Source of the DNA: Dinochytrium kinnereticum
Taxonomy: Eukaryota; Chytridiomycota; Chytridiomycetes; Chytridiales; Chytridiaceae
Length of the DNA: 28,463 nucleotides
Direction: 5' to 3'
Assembly: GCA_027604005.1 (NCBI GenBank)
Contig: JADGJT010000306.1
Span: 1 to 28,463 of the forward strand
This document shows, piece after piece, positions 1 to 9,300 of the stretch (positions within the stretch are counted from its first letter, which is position 1; the number at the start of each line of letters is the position of its first letter). Both the position numbers and the translations under genes were made by a program. The notes beneath the pieces were generated by a model. The model worked only from the letters and a program-made list of their open reading frames with translations, searched no databases and had not been told where the DNA came from.

Positions 1-232
1 CTGATATATTTACCAAATCTCTTCCTCTTTCTCAATTTAATGTTCTTAGATTCTCACTGGGTCTTTCTTCACTTCAAACATCTACTTAACATTTCCAACT
101 TTCACTATGTGGAAGATGGGGGGGTGTTGACTTGACTTAGTTTATTCTGTTTATTCTTCTTCCACACTCTATTCCTGCATGTATATCATCAGATACTCTT
201 GTGTGACTTCAATACAATTTCTCAGTCATTCT

Positions 233-509
233 CATCAAACTGGACAATCAGATGGGAAGGAAGTTGCGCTGGAGATATTTTGGTCCTTTTTGGGTTGTTG
301 AGAAGGGCATAAACACGTACTGGCTTGCCGAGCTTGACGGTTCGCACTTCAAGAAGGGGATTCAGGGTTCGCGCGTCCGTCTTTATCGTAAGCGAGACGA
401 CGACATGTCTGTTTTCCCTGTGAACTTGCTAGATGAAGAGCGTGACGACGCAGAGTCCGAACAGGACGAGGTTGAGGGTGGCTTCGAGAAAGTTTCTTCT
501 TGGGAGTGA
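233..509 (+). pseudogene. Broken Ty3/gypsy-type integrase C-terminal fragment
   Basis: Two pieces of a retroelement integrase abut in different frames. At 233-256 the reading HQTGQSDG resembles the end of the Ty3/gypsy integrase core (usual form H-P-Q-T-D-G-Q-S-E). From 252, one base out of register with it, an open frame to 509 reads KLRWRYFGPFWVVEKG, then TYWLAELDG and RVRLYRKR. This is the pattern of the GPY/F module that closes Ty3/gypsy integrases. The roughly 100 residues normally found between these motifs are missing, so an internal deletion with frameshift has joined them. An acidic tail with no chromodomain follows. No reverse transcriptase or RNase H is seen in 1-232, which has stops in all frames I checked. 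It is a dead remnant; the family call is fairly secure, the exact lineage is not. Confidence 0.6.
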
Positions 510-1833
510 ATGGGTTTTGTAGTAGCTTCATATTTTATTGAGGGGTTTTCCTGTTTAGAAGGGTGGTTAGGGTTATTCTATCCACTAGTATTGTCACCCG
601 GGGCGATACCCTTTATTTAGGGATTCATCCTTATTTATTGGTGAGACCTGAGCGCAAAATGGGTTTGCTTGCTAGTTCTTTATTTGTGGCCGCTTTTCCT
701 TACTCGGGGCTCTTTTAGCTGCCCTCCTTCAACGCTGTTTTATTCTGTGCGCTTTCTTTTCATCCAATGAGGGCATTGGACTTGAGGGTGGTGGGTTCAT
801 CAGATGTGGTAGTATAGTATGTTTATTTGTTAGTCTTTTCTCTATGAGGGGTTTTTGGTTGCATGGGGTGGATTTGTAGAATTTTCATCTTTATTGTATT
901 TCCCCTTTACTTCCCTGTTTCTTTTACGCGTCACTTGTTAGGACTCTGTTCTTACGCGACCTTCTTTACGTGTTCTAACACGTGCTCTTGTTTTTTTTAA
1001 ATCCTTTTATTCCTTTGTTCACGTGTGGGGAATTGATTTTCAACTTTGTGGGAAGAAGGGAATTTGGGTGAAAACGGGGGGAGATTGTTAGTTGTTGTTT
1101 CAGAAGTTGTCGTGTAGTTGGTTATCACACCTGTCAAGTGGTTTTGGAATAGAAGATTCAGGTCTACGCATTCTATCCGCTATCACTAAGGCCATTTCTA
1201 TTCCCACAACGCGTCGACAGAACTCGATATTTACGTGTCAACAGTCCTAGGATCATTTACGTATCCAGAGTTCTCGTTCTTCCACAGCAATCACTCTTCC
1301 GGTCCCTCCATCCCCCCGTATCCAGACATCTATATTATATCTCAAGTCTTTATTTCTCAATGCAAACATGCCCAAGAATATTTCCAACTCGCTGATTCTT
1401 CTTTCCAATGCATTCATATTTCCACGCAAATATCCATGTATTTTTTAGCAAAGACCTGCGAAAGTTGGATGAAGGGCATCTTATCTCCAACCATGGCAGG
1501 TATTCAAAAGCCTTTGACATGACATATCAAGTACGAAATGATTTTCTTCTCTCCAACCATGGGAAGGTTTAAGGCCGTTAGCCCCCCGTCATGCCCATCA
1601 CATGCTGCCGCATCCTCTAAAGCACAACACTCTGATGGTATCCAATTGTCTATCGCGCGGTCTCTCAGCTCAGACAATGTCCCATCCTTTCTGTTCTCTT
1701 TCATCGGGAGGTTTCAAAGTGAACAAAGTCAGAAATCCGGAGTCCAAAAATTTCAACCAATGAATCAAATTAAATCTCACTCACTAACCCTCAGGGACAA
1801 AACCTTCCTTTAATCCCACTTTGTTCATCGACC
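510..1833. other. Gene-free stretch left of the tRNA
   Basis: Apart from the possible polypurine tract and LTR, I see no gene here. Short ORFs at 1235-1522 and 1538-1813 have no recognisable motif and read like translated noncoding sequence. A 13-bp direct repeat, TCTCCAACCATGG, occurs at 1484-1496 and again at 1550-1562. Confidence 0.5.
1050..1480 (+). repeat. Possible polypurine tract and 3' LTR of the retroelement
   Basis: A purine-rich run at about 1050-1085 (GAAGAAGGGAATTTGGGTG, then ACGGGGGGAGAT) is followed at 1086 by TGTTAGTTG. That is the arrangement of a polypurine tract next to the TG start of an LTR, and it lies downstream of and on the same strand as the integrase remnant. An AT-rich TATA-like stretch occurs near 1329-1345. 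I could not find a convincing CA end, and no second LTR or target-site duplication is in the window, so the right border is a guess. The 510-1049 stretch between them is T-rich with no credible ORF and would be the element's 3' untranslated part. Confidence 0.3.
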
Positions 1834-1905
1834 AGCACTTTAGCTCAGGGGAAGAGCGCGGGGCTCATAACTCCGAGGTCCCAGGATCGAAACCTGGAAG
1901 TGCTA
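1834..1905 (+). tRNA. tRNA-iMet(CAT): Initiator tRNA-Met (anticodon CAT)
   Basis: A 72-nt cloverleaf folds perfectly. The acceptor AGCACTT (1834-1840) pairs with AAGTGCT (1898-1904), with discriminator A1905. The D-stem is GCTC/GAGC, the anticodon stem CGGGG/CTCCG with loop CTCATAA, and the T-stem CCAGG/CCTGG. The anticodon CAT lies at 1866-1868. It reads as initiator rather than elongator because of the A1:U72 pair and the T-loop ATCGAAA (A54 and A60 in place of T54 and a pyrimidine), the eukaryotic initiator signature. The loop CTCATAA with T33 matches fungal initiators. There is no intron. One oddity: the anticodon stem has G30:U40 instead of the usual third G:C pair. The internal A box (D-arm) and B box (T-arm, GGATCGAAACC) serve as the Pol III promoter. 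Confidence 0.95.
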
Positions 1906-1913
1906 TAGTCACC

Positions 1914-1923
1914 TTTTTTTTTT
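1914..1923 (+). terminator. Pol III terminator, run of ten T
   Basis: Ten consecutive T residues begin nine bases past the discriminator base of the initiator tRNA gene, the standard Pol III stop. Confidence 0.85.
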
Positions 1924-2427
1924 ACTTTTAGAGTTGACTTGCAGGGGAGATCTGGTGTGGCTATTGATTCAAGCTCAAAGACATTGACGGCGCCGCTCAT
2001 CTTCAGCAATGCGTAACAGGGAACGTTGGTCCATGATAACTTACAATTGCAAACATCGTCACTCCTCATCAATATACCATTTCATGATTCCTTTGTACTT
2101 TGGGGGGATGGACATGAGTCATTCATAAGGTCAGAATGAAAAAAAACCACTGTGTAGTATGAAGACCAACGAGCCACAGGGAACGCTCGAAAAAAAGGCT
2201 AGGTTCTTCACACCGTGAAATTCACAACTAAAACACGCTGCATGCGTCCTAAAAACCAAAAGAGAAAAAACCAACAAACACAAAAACCATGGACCATATC
2301 GCGTACTTTCAATTTCCTTTTTTTTTTTTTAAAAAAAAAAACAACCATCAAAAACGAACATTAAACAGAGATATTTCCCTCCACAAAGCAAACCCCAAAA
2401 CTATCCACCTCCCAAAAACCCCAGACC
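1924..2427. other. Intergenic stretch between tRNA and Yip1-family gene
   Basis: No gene is seen. It contains the 3' flank of the minus-strand Yip1-family gene, including an uninterrupted T13-A11 tract at 2318-2341 that forms a perfect A/T inverted repeat about 90 bp past that gene's stop codon. Confidence 0.5.
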
Positions 2428-3960
2428 TCACATCCCAACTCCCGCACTCGGCACCGGCGTCCCCGGAACGGTAGAAGGCGCAACAATGTACCTAAAAAAC
2501 CCAAACCTGAACAACAGCGCCAACCCCGCGTTTCCAACCACCAACGCGACAAGCGCCGCCGTTTGGGCTGTTTGGCCGCGAGGAGAAGTTGCGAAAGGTG
2601 GGAGGACATTTTGATAGAGAAAGTACGCTGTTTACGAGGTAGAGTTAATAAATCTAGGCGGGGATAGATGTATTTTAAAGGGGGGGGGGGGGGGAGCTTA
2701 CTTGAGACTCCGAACGCGGCGAGGATAATGGCCCAGCGGAGGAGTTCTGAGGGAAGGATGCAGAGGACCTAGTGCAAATTAAAAACAAGAGGTCAATTTG
2801 TAAAACAAAAAGGGAATTTTAGTCAGTTAACTTCAAGATGCCAAACCCTTCTGTTGGCAAGGGACAGGAAAAAGAAAAAAAAGGGTGGTGCATAAGCATT
2901 ATGGCAACAATCAAACACGGCAAAAGAAAGGAATATATCAAAAATAGGCGAAAGCAAATCTACCCACCGAAACTGGAATCCAAATGGTCAACCCATACCC
3001 ATACACATTCAAAGCCTCGAAAAACACCACAGGTGCAGCAAAATACTTTCCAAGCCCCCAGAAAACAGTCGGCATCATCAGCACGTACAAGTAGACAGAT
3101 ACACTGGCCATACTCAACAACGTCATATCAAACGTGTAATCCTTTTGTCCATTGATGTAGGCTGTAATGGAGCCTGCCATTGTTGAAGTCATGAAGAGGC
3201 AGAAAATCACAGTTGTGGAGATCCAGAATGGACCTGTAAGTTTTTTCGGGTTGATGTGAGTCGGGAGGAGGATGGCTGATTAGTCGGAATGATTGGATAG
3301 GGAAGAATTAGAATGATACCGTAGAGGTCGGGGTTTCCACCAATCTTTTCTTGGAACCCGCTGCGAGGGATAATGGCTTCGGATATTCTTGTGCGTACCT
3401 TTTTTTTGACGATTTTTTCAGTTTTGAAAGAGTTAACAACAGTCAAAAAAGTAAATAAAGAAAAAAAATGGACTGAACGGAAACCAATAACTCACATCCT
3501 CAAAATCAACATTGAAAAACTGAGCATAAAACTCCAATGTCCAAAACGCGGCGGTCCCCAAAGACCTTGGCTGAGTTCCCGGAGCCGGGGCAAGGAAGTC
3601 GGGGACTTCCATATACAAAAAGAAAAAACATCTGAGTTCCTGCTCATCTCGCACCACTAGTAGTCAAGAAAGTAGCTTACGTGCGGAATTAGAGGATGAA
3701 GCAGCGACCTGGGCGGGGGGGATTTTGACCGATCCAGAGAGATTTGATTCGGCGCTGTTTAGGACAAAGTCTTTTGTTGAATGTATTAAGAGTTGAGTGA
3801 GTTGAAGCCCGCGTAACATAAAAAGAACTCCTTTCGCTTGCCAGGGAGACTATTTAATGAAAAAATGTGGCTGCTTACTCTGGAACTCGAGCTGTGCCTC
3901 TGGGGTATCAAACTGTTTCGAAGAGGAACGAGAGGGATGGTCAGAATTGTTGCCTGACAT
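2428..3960 (-). CDS. Yip1-domain membrane protein (YIPF1/2-like), 297 aa, 7 exons
   Basis: Exons (minus, in order): 3960-3879, 3770-3681, 3605-3496, 3398-3320, 3233-2968, 2768-2702, 2627-2428; total 894 nt with frame kept at every GT..AG junction. The cytosolic N-terminus contains LEFQNF (around residues 24-29), then FWTLEFYAQFFNVD (78-91) and NPDLYGPFW (116-124), the entry to the Yip1 membrane domain. About five hydrophobic segments follow; the middle one carries the family's VYGYGLTIWIPVS and, after a junction, ILPSELLRW. In known Yip1 family members such proteins sit in Golgi or endosomal membranes and bind Rab/Ypt GTPases; that role is inferred here. The length fits YIPF1/2 and yeast Yip5-type proteins. 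The start codon at 3960 gives a short hydrophilic N-terminus with no upstream in-frame ATG nearby. The intron between exons 6 and 7 starts gtaagct and runs straight into 14 C residues on the sense strand. Confidence 0.88.
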
Positions 3961-4720
3961 TGATCCAACACTGCCAATGGTGTGTGAGCCCGGCGCCTTC
4001 AACCCGCCCATTATTTACACCAGACTTCAATAATAAATCCATTCTATGATCCAGAATATGCGTCTGCTCCCCATCTTGCTCAACAACAGCAGCCAAAACA
4101 ACATTCCCCTCCATCCTCACTCCTTCACAGACAGTGCGAATCGTTTCGTATCTCCCCACCCACGCACACAAGGCAGCTCATTCCGGCGATCAGCCCGTTA
4201 TAGCGGGGGATGGACGAATAGATGGAGATGTTCTTACCGGGTCCACCTCGAGGACGGCCTCATACTTTCCGCTCATCTGCTGGACTGACTCTGGCACTGA
4301 GGTATTTTGCCGTTACACTTGATTTTCCATCAGTATTTTTTCGCACTAATGAACATCATCCCCATGACTTCGTTATTGCTGTCCTTTTTGAAGACCTGAA
4401 GCCCGTATTTCGCCGGCTTCTTATCCTCCGTAGCAACGACAACAAAAGGAGATTTATCCGCGTCGCTCAGCGCTGGACGGACACGTTTGAATGGAGCGGA
4501 CGCAAGCCCTTCAACAATCGGCAGAACGCGAAGGTTGTGGTGGTGATGCGTGGTGTGTGTGATGCCGTTCCTTCCCTCTGCACGTCTCTCCGCTGCGCTG
4601 AAGGCTGCACGAGCGCATGCAGCAAGAAGAGCGAAGCTCCTTCACAGCGTGTCTGTATGATGATAATGACAATGCACCGCTGCATGTGCATCTCAAATGA
4701 CAGGTAATTAATAACAGCAA
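3961..4720 (-). other. Unresolved stretch with coding-like minus-strand pieces
   Basis: This 760-bp stretch separates the divergent Yip1-family and stress-protein genes. On the minus strand several open pieces look coding. One, at roughly 4560-4330, reads NLRVLPIVEGLASAPFKR and later KPAKYGLQVFKK. A second, near 4310-4240, is bounded by cag and gtaaga and reads MSGKYEAVLEVDP. A third, at 4171-3985, reads YETIRTVCEGVR and HILDHRMDLLLKSG. I could not join them into one gene with frame-consistent splice sites, and I do not recognise the product. The last piece runs past the ATG of the Yip1-family gene, which argues against a simple tandem gene. It could be an intron-rich small gene, a decayed one, or noncoding promoter sequence. 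Confidence 0.3.
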
Positions 4721-4749
4721 TAATGTGACAACTCCTGACTCACCCTCCC

Positions 4750-4807
4750 TCACGTCACGCACGTCGTGAGCCTTCGAAGCTTCGTCTCCCACTGCCGCCT
4801 ATAAATA
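4750..4807 (+). promoter_or_regulatory. Promoter of the stress-protein gene: CRE-like site plus TATA box
   Basis: A clear TATAAATA lies at 4800-4807. About 43 bp upstream, TCACGTCA (4750-4757) matches a CRE-like bZIP site, with CACGTCGTGA close behind, so the two halves form an imperfect inverted repeat. With transcription starting about 30 bp past the TATA box, the ATG at 4834 would fall at the transcription start and the 4930 ATG follows a pyrimidine-rich leader. A bZIP-controlled, inducible promoter suits a stress protein but is inferred. Confidence 0.5.
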
Positions 4808-4929
4808 GTCCCCCTCTTCCCGCCCCAATTCAGATGCTTCATCTCACCACCGTCTGCTCCCACTCCTCCTCCTCCTCCTCCAACCTCAAGATCCATCCTT
4901 ACCCACCCACGACCACGACCACGCTGATC

Positions 4930-5778
4930 ATGATGTCCGAGTCGGAAAAGATCGCCACCGCATCTGCAAAGGCAAAGGCCACCGCCACCCCCGTGCATGA
5001 GGAAATCTACGAAGGGCACCACGCTGTGCCAAAGCGCGTCATCTGCATCGCCGTCGACAACAGCAGTGAGTATCAGTCTTGCTCTATCATCAGCCGACTC
5101 CGCTGCTTGCCTCATGCCAAACGTTTACACTTTTTTGTCTTCATCAGAGTACTCTGAGCACGCTCTCCACTGGGCTTTGGACAACTTGGTTCACGCTCCC
5201 GGAACAGAGGGACCTCAAGATCAGATCGTTCTCTTGAGTTAGTTTTTGTTTCTTATGTCCTTCCATCTTATTTTTTTTTCTTTGGGCTCCTGAGTTAACC
5301 AACATTCTCGTCCATTTTCCTTAACCATTATGATTAGATTGCAGGCCATTCACCCTTCCCGGCCCCTACTTTAGCACCTATGGCGACATTGCTGGCGACT
5401 TTGCAGGGACCACCTATGACAATGTTGAGTGGATTGAGAAGGTTGACGAACAAGGCCGCAAGGAATCGCATGACCTCCTCAAGAGGTAACGGGAATTTCA
5501 CCATCAACCAAAGCTCTCAATTAATCACTTCCTTTTCAAACAGGTACGGTGCAAAAGTTCTCAGCCATAACGTTGCCTGCCGCGCAATCGCCCTCAGGGG
5601 AGATGCTCGTGAGGAGCTTTGCGCGAAAGTAAAGGAGCTCAAAGCTGATGTGCTCGTTGTGGGTACTCGCGGCATGGGAACGTTTAAGCGTGCCATCTTT
5701 GGATCCGTCAGTGATTACCTGCTGCATCATTGCGAATGCGCGGTGATTGTGCCCAAGCTGTCTGAGGACTCTGCCTAG
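4930..5778 (+). CDS. Universal stress protein (UspA family), 202 aa, 4 exons
   Basis: Exons 4930-5065, 5148-5237, 5338-5485 and 5544-5778 sum to 609 nt in frame. After a 35-residue Ala/Lys-rich hydrophilic lead, the Usp fold starts with KRVICIAVDNS and SEHALHWALDNL. It ends with VLVVGTRGMGTFKRAIFGSV, which contains the ATP-binding pattern G-x2-G-x9-G-S exactly (G165, G168, G178, S179), followed by CAVIVPK as the last strand. Members with this motif bind ATP; plant and fungal relatives act in the cytosol in stress responses, though a precise reaction is not known. The length is that of a single-domain Usp plus a middle insert (STYGDIAGDFAGTTYDNVEW) between the first and second halves. The start at 4930 (MMSES) is preferred over the in-frame ATG at 4834 because of the TATA box position. 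Confidence 0.92.
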
Positions 5779-5909
5779 ACTCTCCTCCTCCTCATCATCA
5801 ACCGCCCTCACGCAACCACCTCCCCTTCCGCACTTCCTCTGTTTGCATGCAAGATGCAAGGCCGTTCGCTGCCTCTCTTTTATCCTTTGTACAGTATGTT
5901 CGAGCATCC

Positions 5910-5915
5910 AATAAA
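5910..5915 (+). promoter_or_regulatory. AATAAA polyadenylation signal of the stress-protein gene
   Basis: A canonical AATAAA lies 132 bp past the stop codon of the stress-protein gene, in a pyrimidine-rich 3' region on the same strand. Confidence 0.5.
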
Positions 5916-6387
5916 CGTTTTGAAAAAAGACTGCGTTGAGGGATGCGCGTTTGTTCCTAAAGCACTGGTCGCCGTGGAGGCGAGGAGATGAGGTCCTTGC
6001 GGTGGTCGGCCACGGACACCCATCACAGGTGAGCAAGCAACAACAGTTTATACAGTGGTGGGTTTCACAACAATTGGGAACAAACCTCCCTGAACCCACT
6101 GAGCCCAGGCATCGAGGGAGAGAGACTCTGGGCACCATCAGTCCGTCGCCTCGCCTCATCCCGTCATCCTGTCGACAGCCACGCCTGCTCTCAAGCTGCA
6201 TGCACTGGATTTCAGAAGAGTCAACGCCTGATACCCTCCCCTTCCTGTCCTTTGTTGTGATAGAAAAGGAGAGATACCTCACCCCGCTTATCCGGAAAAG
6301 CGAGCCTTGCAGCAGCCCACTCTACATTGGATCATCATTTATTATCCAGTGTGTCATGCTAAGTAATTGGCCTTGAAAGTTGAGCGA
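5916..6387. other. Intergenic stretch between stress protein and kinesin
   Basis: No gene is seen. Open frames exist on both strands (5936-6376 plus, and a long minus one that also runs under the stress-protein exon) but neither carries a recognisable motif. The stretch should contain the kinesin promoter; I see no convincing TATA box next to its start. Confidence 0.4.
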
Positions 6388-9300
6388 ATGTCTTCCGTAA
6401 AAGTGAGTAAGACCTCTGGATAAGGCGATCATCGTGCTCTTTCTATTAATTCTTATTTCTCCCCTTTACTTTTTATTTATTATATTTTGTTCATCCTTCT
6501 TCTGGTTGAATCCTTCTTTCCTTTACTGTTATTTGGTATATTTTCAGCGTATTGGTTTTGGGGGGGATGAGGTATCTGGTCTGGCATTTGACTGGGATTT
6601 AAGCACACCGTCTGCGTGATTCTTAGACCGCATCACACGTTAACGAGGCCCTGATTCACGTTTTTCACTTTCCTTCTCTTCTCAACGTCTCTTCTCAACG
6701 CAATATATTAACAAACAAACAAACAAACAAACAAAAAAAAAAAAAAACAACCTAACAAACCAGGTCTACGTCCGTGTGCGTCCCTTCAACCCCAAAGAGC
6801 AATCCCGCAACGCCACCTGCATCCTAAAATCTAACGGCCCCCAAATCGTCATCACAAAGCCCTCCATCTCCACCGCCCGTTCAACAACCCCAACAAACCT
6901 CACTTCTCTTACACCACCATCTTCCTCGTTAAAACGACGATCCTCTCTTTCGACAATAAACCCAACACCTCCAGGATCGGATGATATCAAGTCGTTTACT
7001 TTTGATGATGTGTTTTGGGGGGTCGGAGGGGAGAAGGTTTGTCGGGGTGTAGAAGGACAGGAGGAGGTTTATAAGGCTGTTGGGGGAGATATTTTGGAGC
7101 ATGCTTTTGGGGGTTATAATGTTTGTTTGTTTGCGTATGGGCAGACTGGGAGTGGGAAGGTTTGTTTTTTTGTCCTTTTTGAAGAATTTTGGAGGTTTGG
7201 CCTTTCACTCTACTCTGGTGATTCTCCCTCGCAAAAGATGATCCGTTTTACTTTCGACACGTCATTGACCTATTATGATGTAGAGTTATACCATGATGGG
7301 ATATGAAGGCGAGAGGGGAATAATTCCGCGGGCATGCGAAGAAGTAAGTCAAATATGCCCCTAACCTTTTTTTTATTATTATTAAGGGGTTTAATGTCAA
7401 TATTTATCAATATTCGACAGCTTTTTGCACGTATAGGACAAGAAACAGACCCAAACGTGCGTTTCGAGGTTAATGTCAGTTATATAGAGGTAACATTTTT
7501 TGTCTACTCCATAGCCAGTATCTCCTTTCTGATGAACTTGTTTCATTTTCTCAAAATAAGATCTACAATGAAAAGGTGCGGGATCTCCTCAATCCCAACA
7601 ATGCTGGAAACCTTCGAGTCCGAGAACATCCGACACTAGGGCCGTACGTCGAGGATCTTTCTAAGCTAGTTGTCCGGAGCTACGATGATGTTGAAAACCT
7701 CATGGAAGCCGGCAACAAAGTACTTTTCCCACACAACTTCATTCCTTAACCCTGTACCAAACACCATTGAAAAAAAAAAAAAAAAAAAAAGGCTCGAACG
7801 GTCGCCTCAACCAATATGAACGAAACCTCATCCAGATCTCACGCAGTCTTTACGGTCATCCTGACGCAAACTCGATCAACGCCATCACGAGCAGAACGTG
7901 TCAGTCGTATCTCCTTGGTTGATCTTGCGGGGTCGGAGAGGGCGGATGCCACCGGTGCAAGAGGGCAGAGGTTGAAGGAGGGTGCGAATATCAATAAAAG
8001 TTTGACAGCTTTAGGAAAGGTGATCTCGGGGCTAGCTGATCTTTCTTCGGGGTTGATGACTTCTGGTGGGGCTGAGGGGGAAAGTGGTGGCGTTGGTAGT
8101 GGGGCTGAGGGCGTAGTGGGGAGAAAGTTAGCGGCGAGGAGGTCAAGGGTTTTAGAGCCGTTTATACCTTACCGTGATTCGGTTCGTTATAGAAATTGTT
8201 TGCTTTTTCTTCTGCTCACAGACTCTAACCAATCTTACCTTCTTAGGTACTTACATGGCTCTTAAAAGACTGTCTTGGTGGTAACTCGAAGACGATCATG
8301 CTCGCCGCTGTCTCCCCCACCGACACCTCTCACGATGAAACCCTCTCAACTCTCCGTTACGCTGAGCGCGCAAAACGGATCGTTAACCGCGCTGTCGTTA
8401 ATGAAGATCAAGGGCCTAATGGAGTCGTTGTCCGTGAACTCCGTAGTGAGATAGATCGGCTGAAAGAGAGGTTAGCTACTTTTGAATCTATCGATGTCGG
8501 AGACAGAGTCACTCCAGTTGGAGTTGCCGTGACCGCTGTGGAGTCTGTCACTGCGGCAGAGTTTACGAACCTTAGAGAACAGCTTGAAGCTTCTGAGAAA
8601 CTTGTTGCGGAGCTTACGCAGAGTTATGAGGAGAGGTTAAGGCGGACGTTAGAGATTCGAGAGTTACCAAACGGGCCTCCGCTGATAGCGGCTTCACGGC
8701 CTACTTCTTCGTTATCATTAAACCCACCTTCCTTAACGGGTGCTGCTCTGGGGGTTGTAGTACGACCCCCAAGGTCCGTACCTCATTTGGTGAATTTAGG
8801 GGAAGATCCTGGCATGGTTGAGGGAATTCTCTATAGGATTCCAGCTCCAGGATTGTATCGAGTCGGAACGGATGCGCTTATTTGTGCAATTCTGGTGAGA
8901 GGTGGAGGAGTTGCTCCTGATCATGCTTGCTTTGAGAGTGTTTTAGGAGGGGAGGGAGGTGTGGACCCAGATCTGACACCTACAGCTCATCCTCTGCCTC
9001 CGAGCCAATCCACAAAGCCGATGCATGAAAGCGGGACGCCGAGAAGAACCTCTTTTCCAGACCCACGAAACCTTTCAACAACTTCATCTCCACCACCTTC
9101 TCCTTTATCACCACGACCTTCTCTCCCGACTTCTCCACCACCTCCTCAAACCGTTGTCGTGTACCTTCACCCCGCCCCCGGAGCATTGACATACGTCAAT
9201 GGTCGGGTTTTGAAAAGTCCGATCCGAATGTCCTCAGGAAGCAGGGTGGTGTTTGGAGAAGGTGGAGGAGTGTTTCGATTTGTTAATCCTTTGGAAGGCG

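Noticed and set aside
4222..4707. 161-codon plus-strand ORF between the Yip1-family and stress-protein genes
   Set aside because: No recognisable motif; composition (Arg, Cys, Met clusters) looks like an antisense shadow of the coding-like minus-strand pieces.
5536..6282. 248-codon minus-strand ORF under the stress-protein gene and its 3' flank
   Set aside because: It lies antisense to the well-supported Usp exon 4, is rich in Cys/Arg low-information sequence and shows no domain.
6708..6748. AAAC/A-rich tract as a possible functional or CRISPR-like repeat
   Set aside because: It is a simple microsatellite inside a eukaryotic intron with no spacers.
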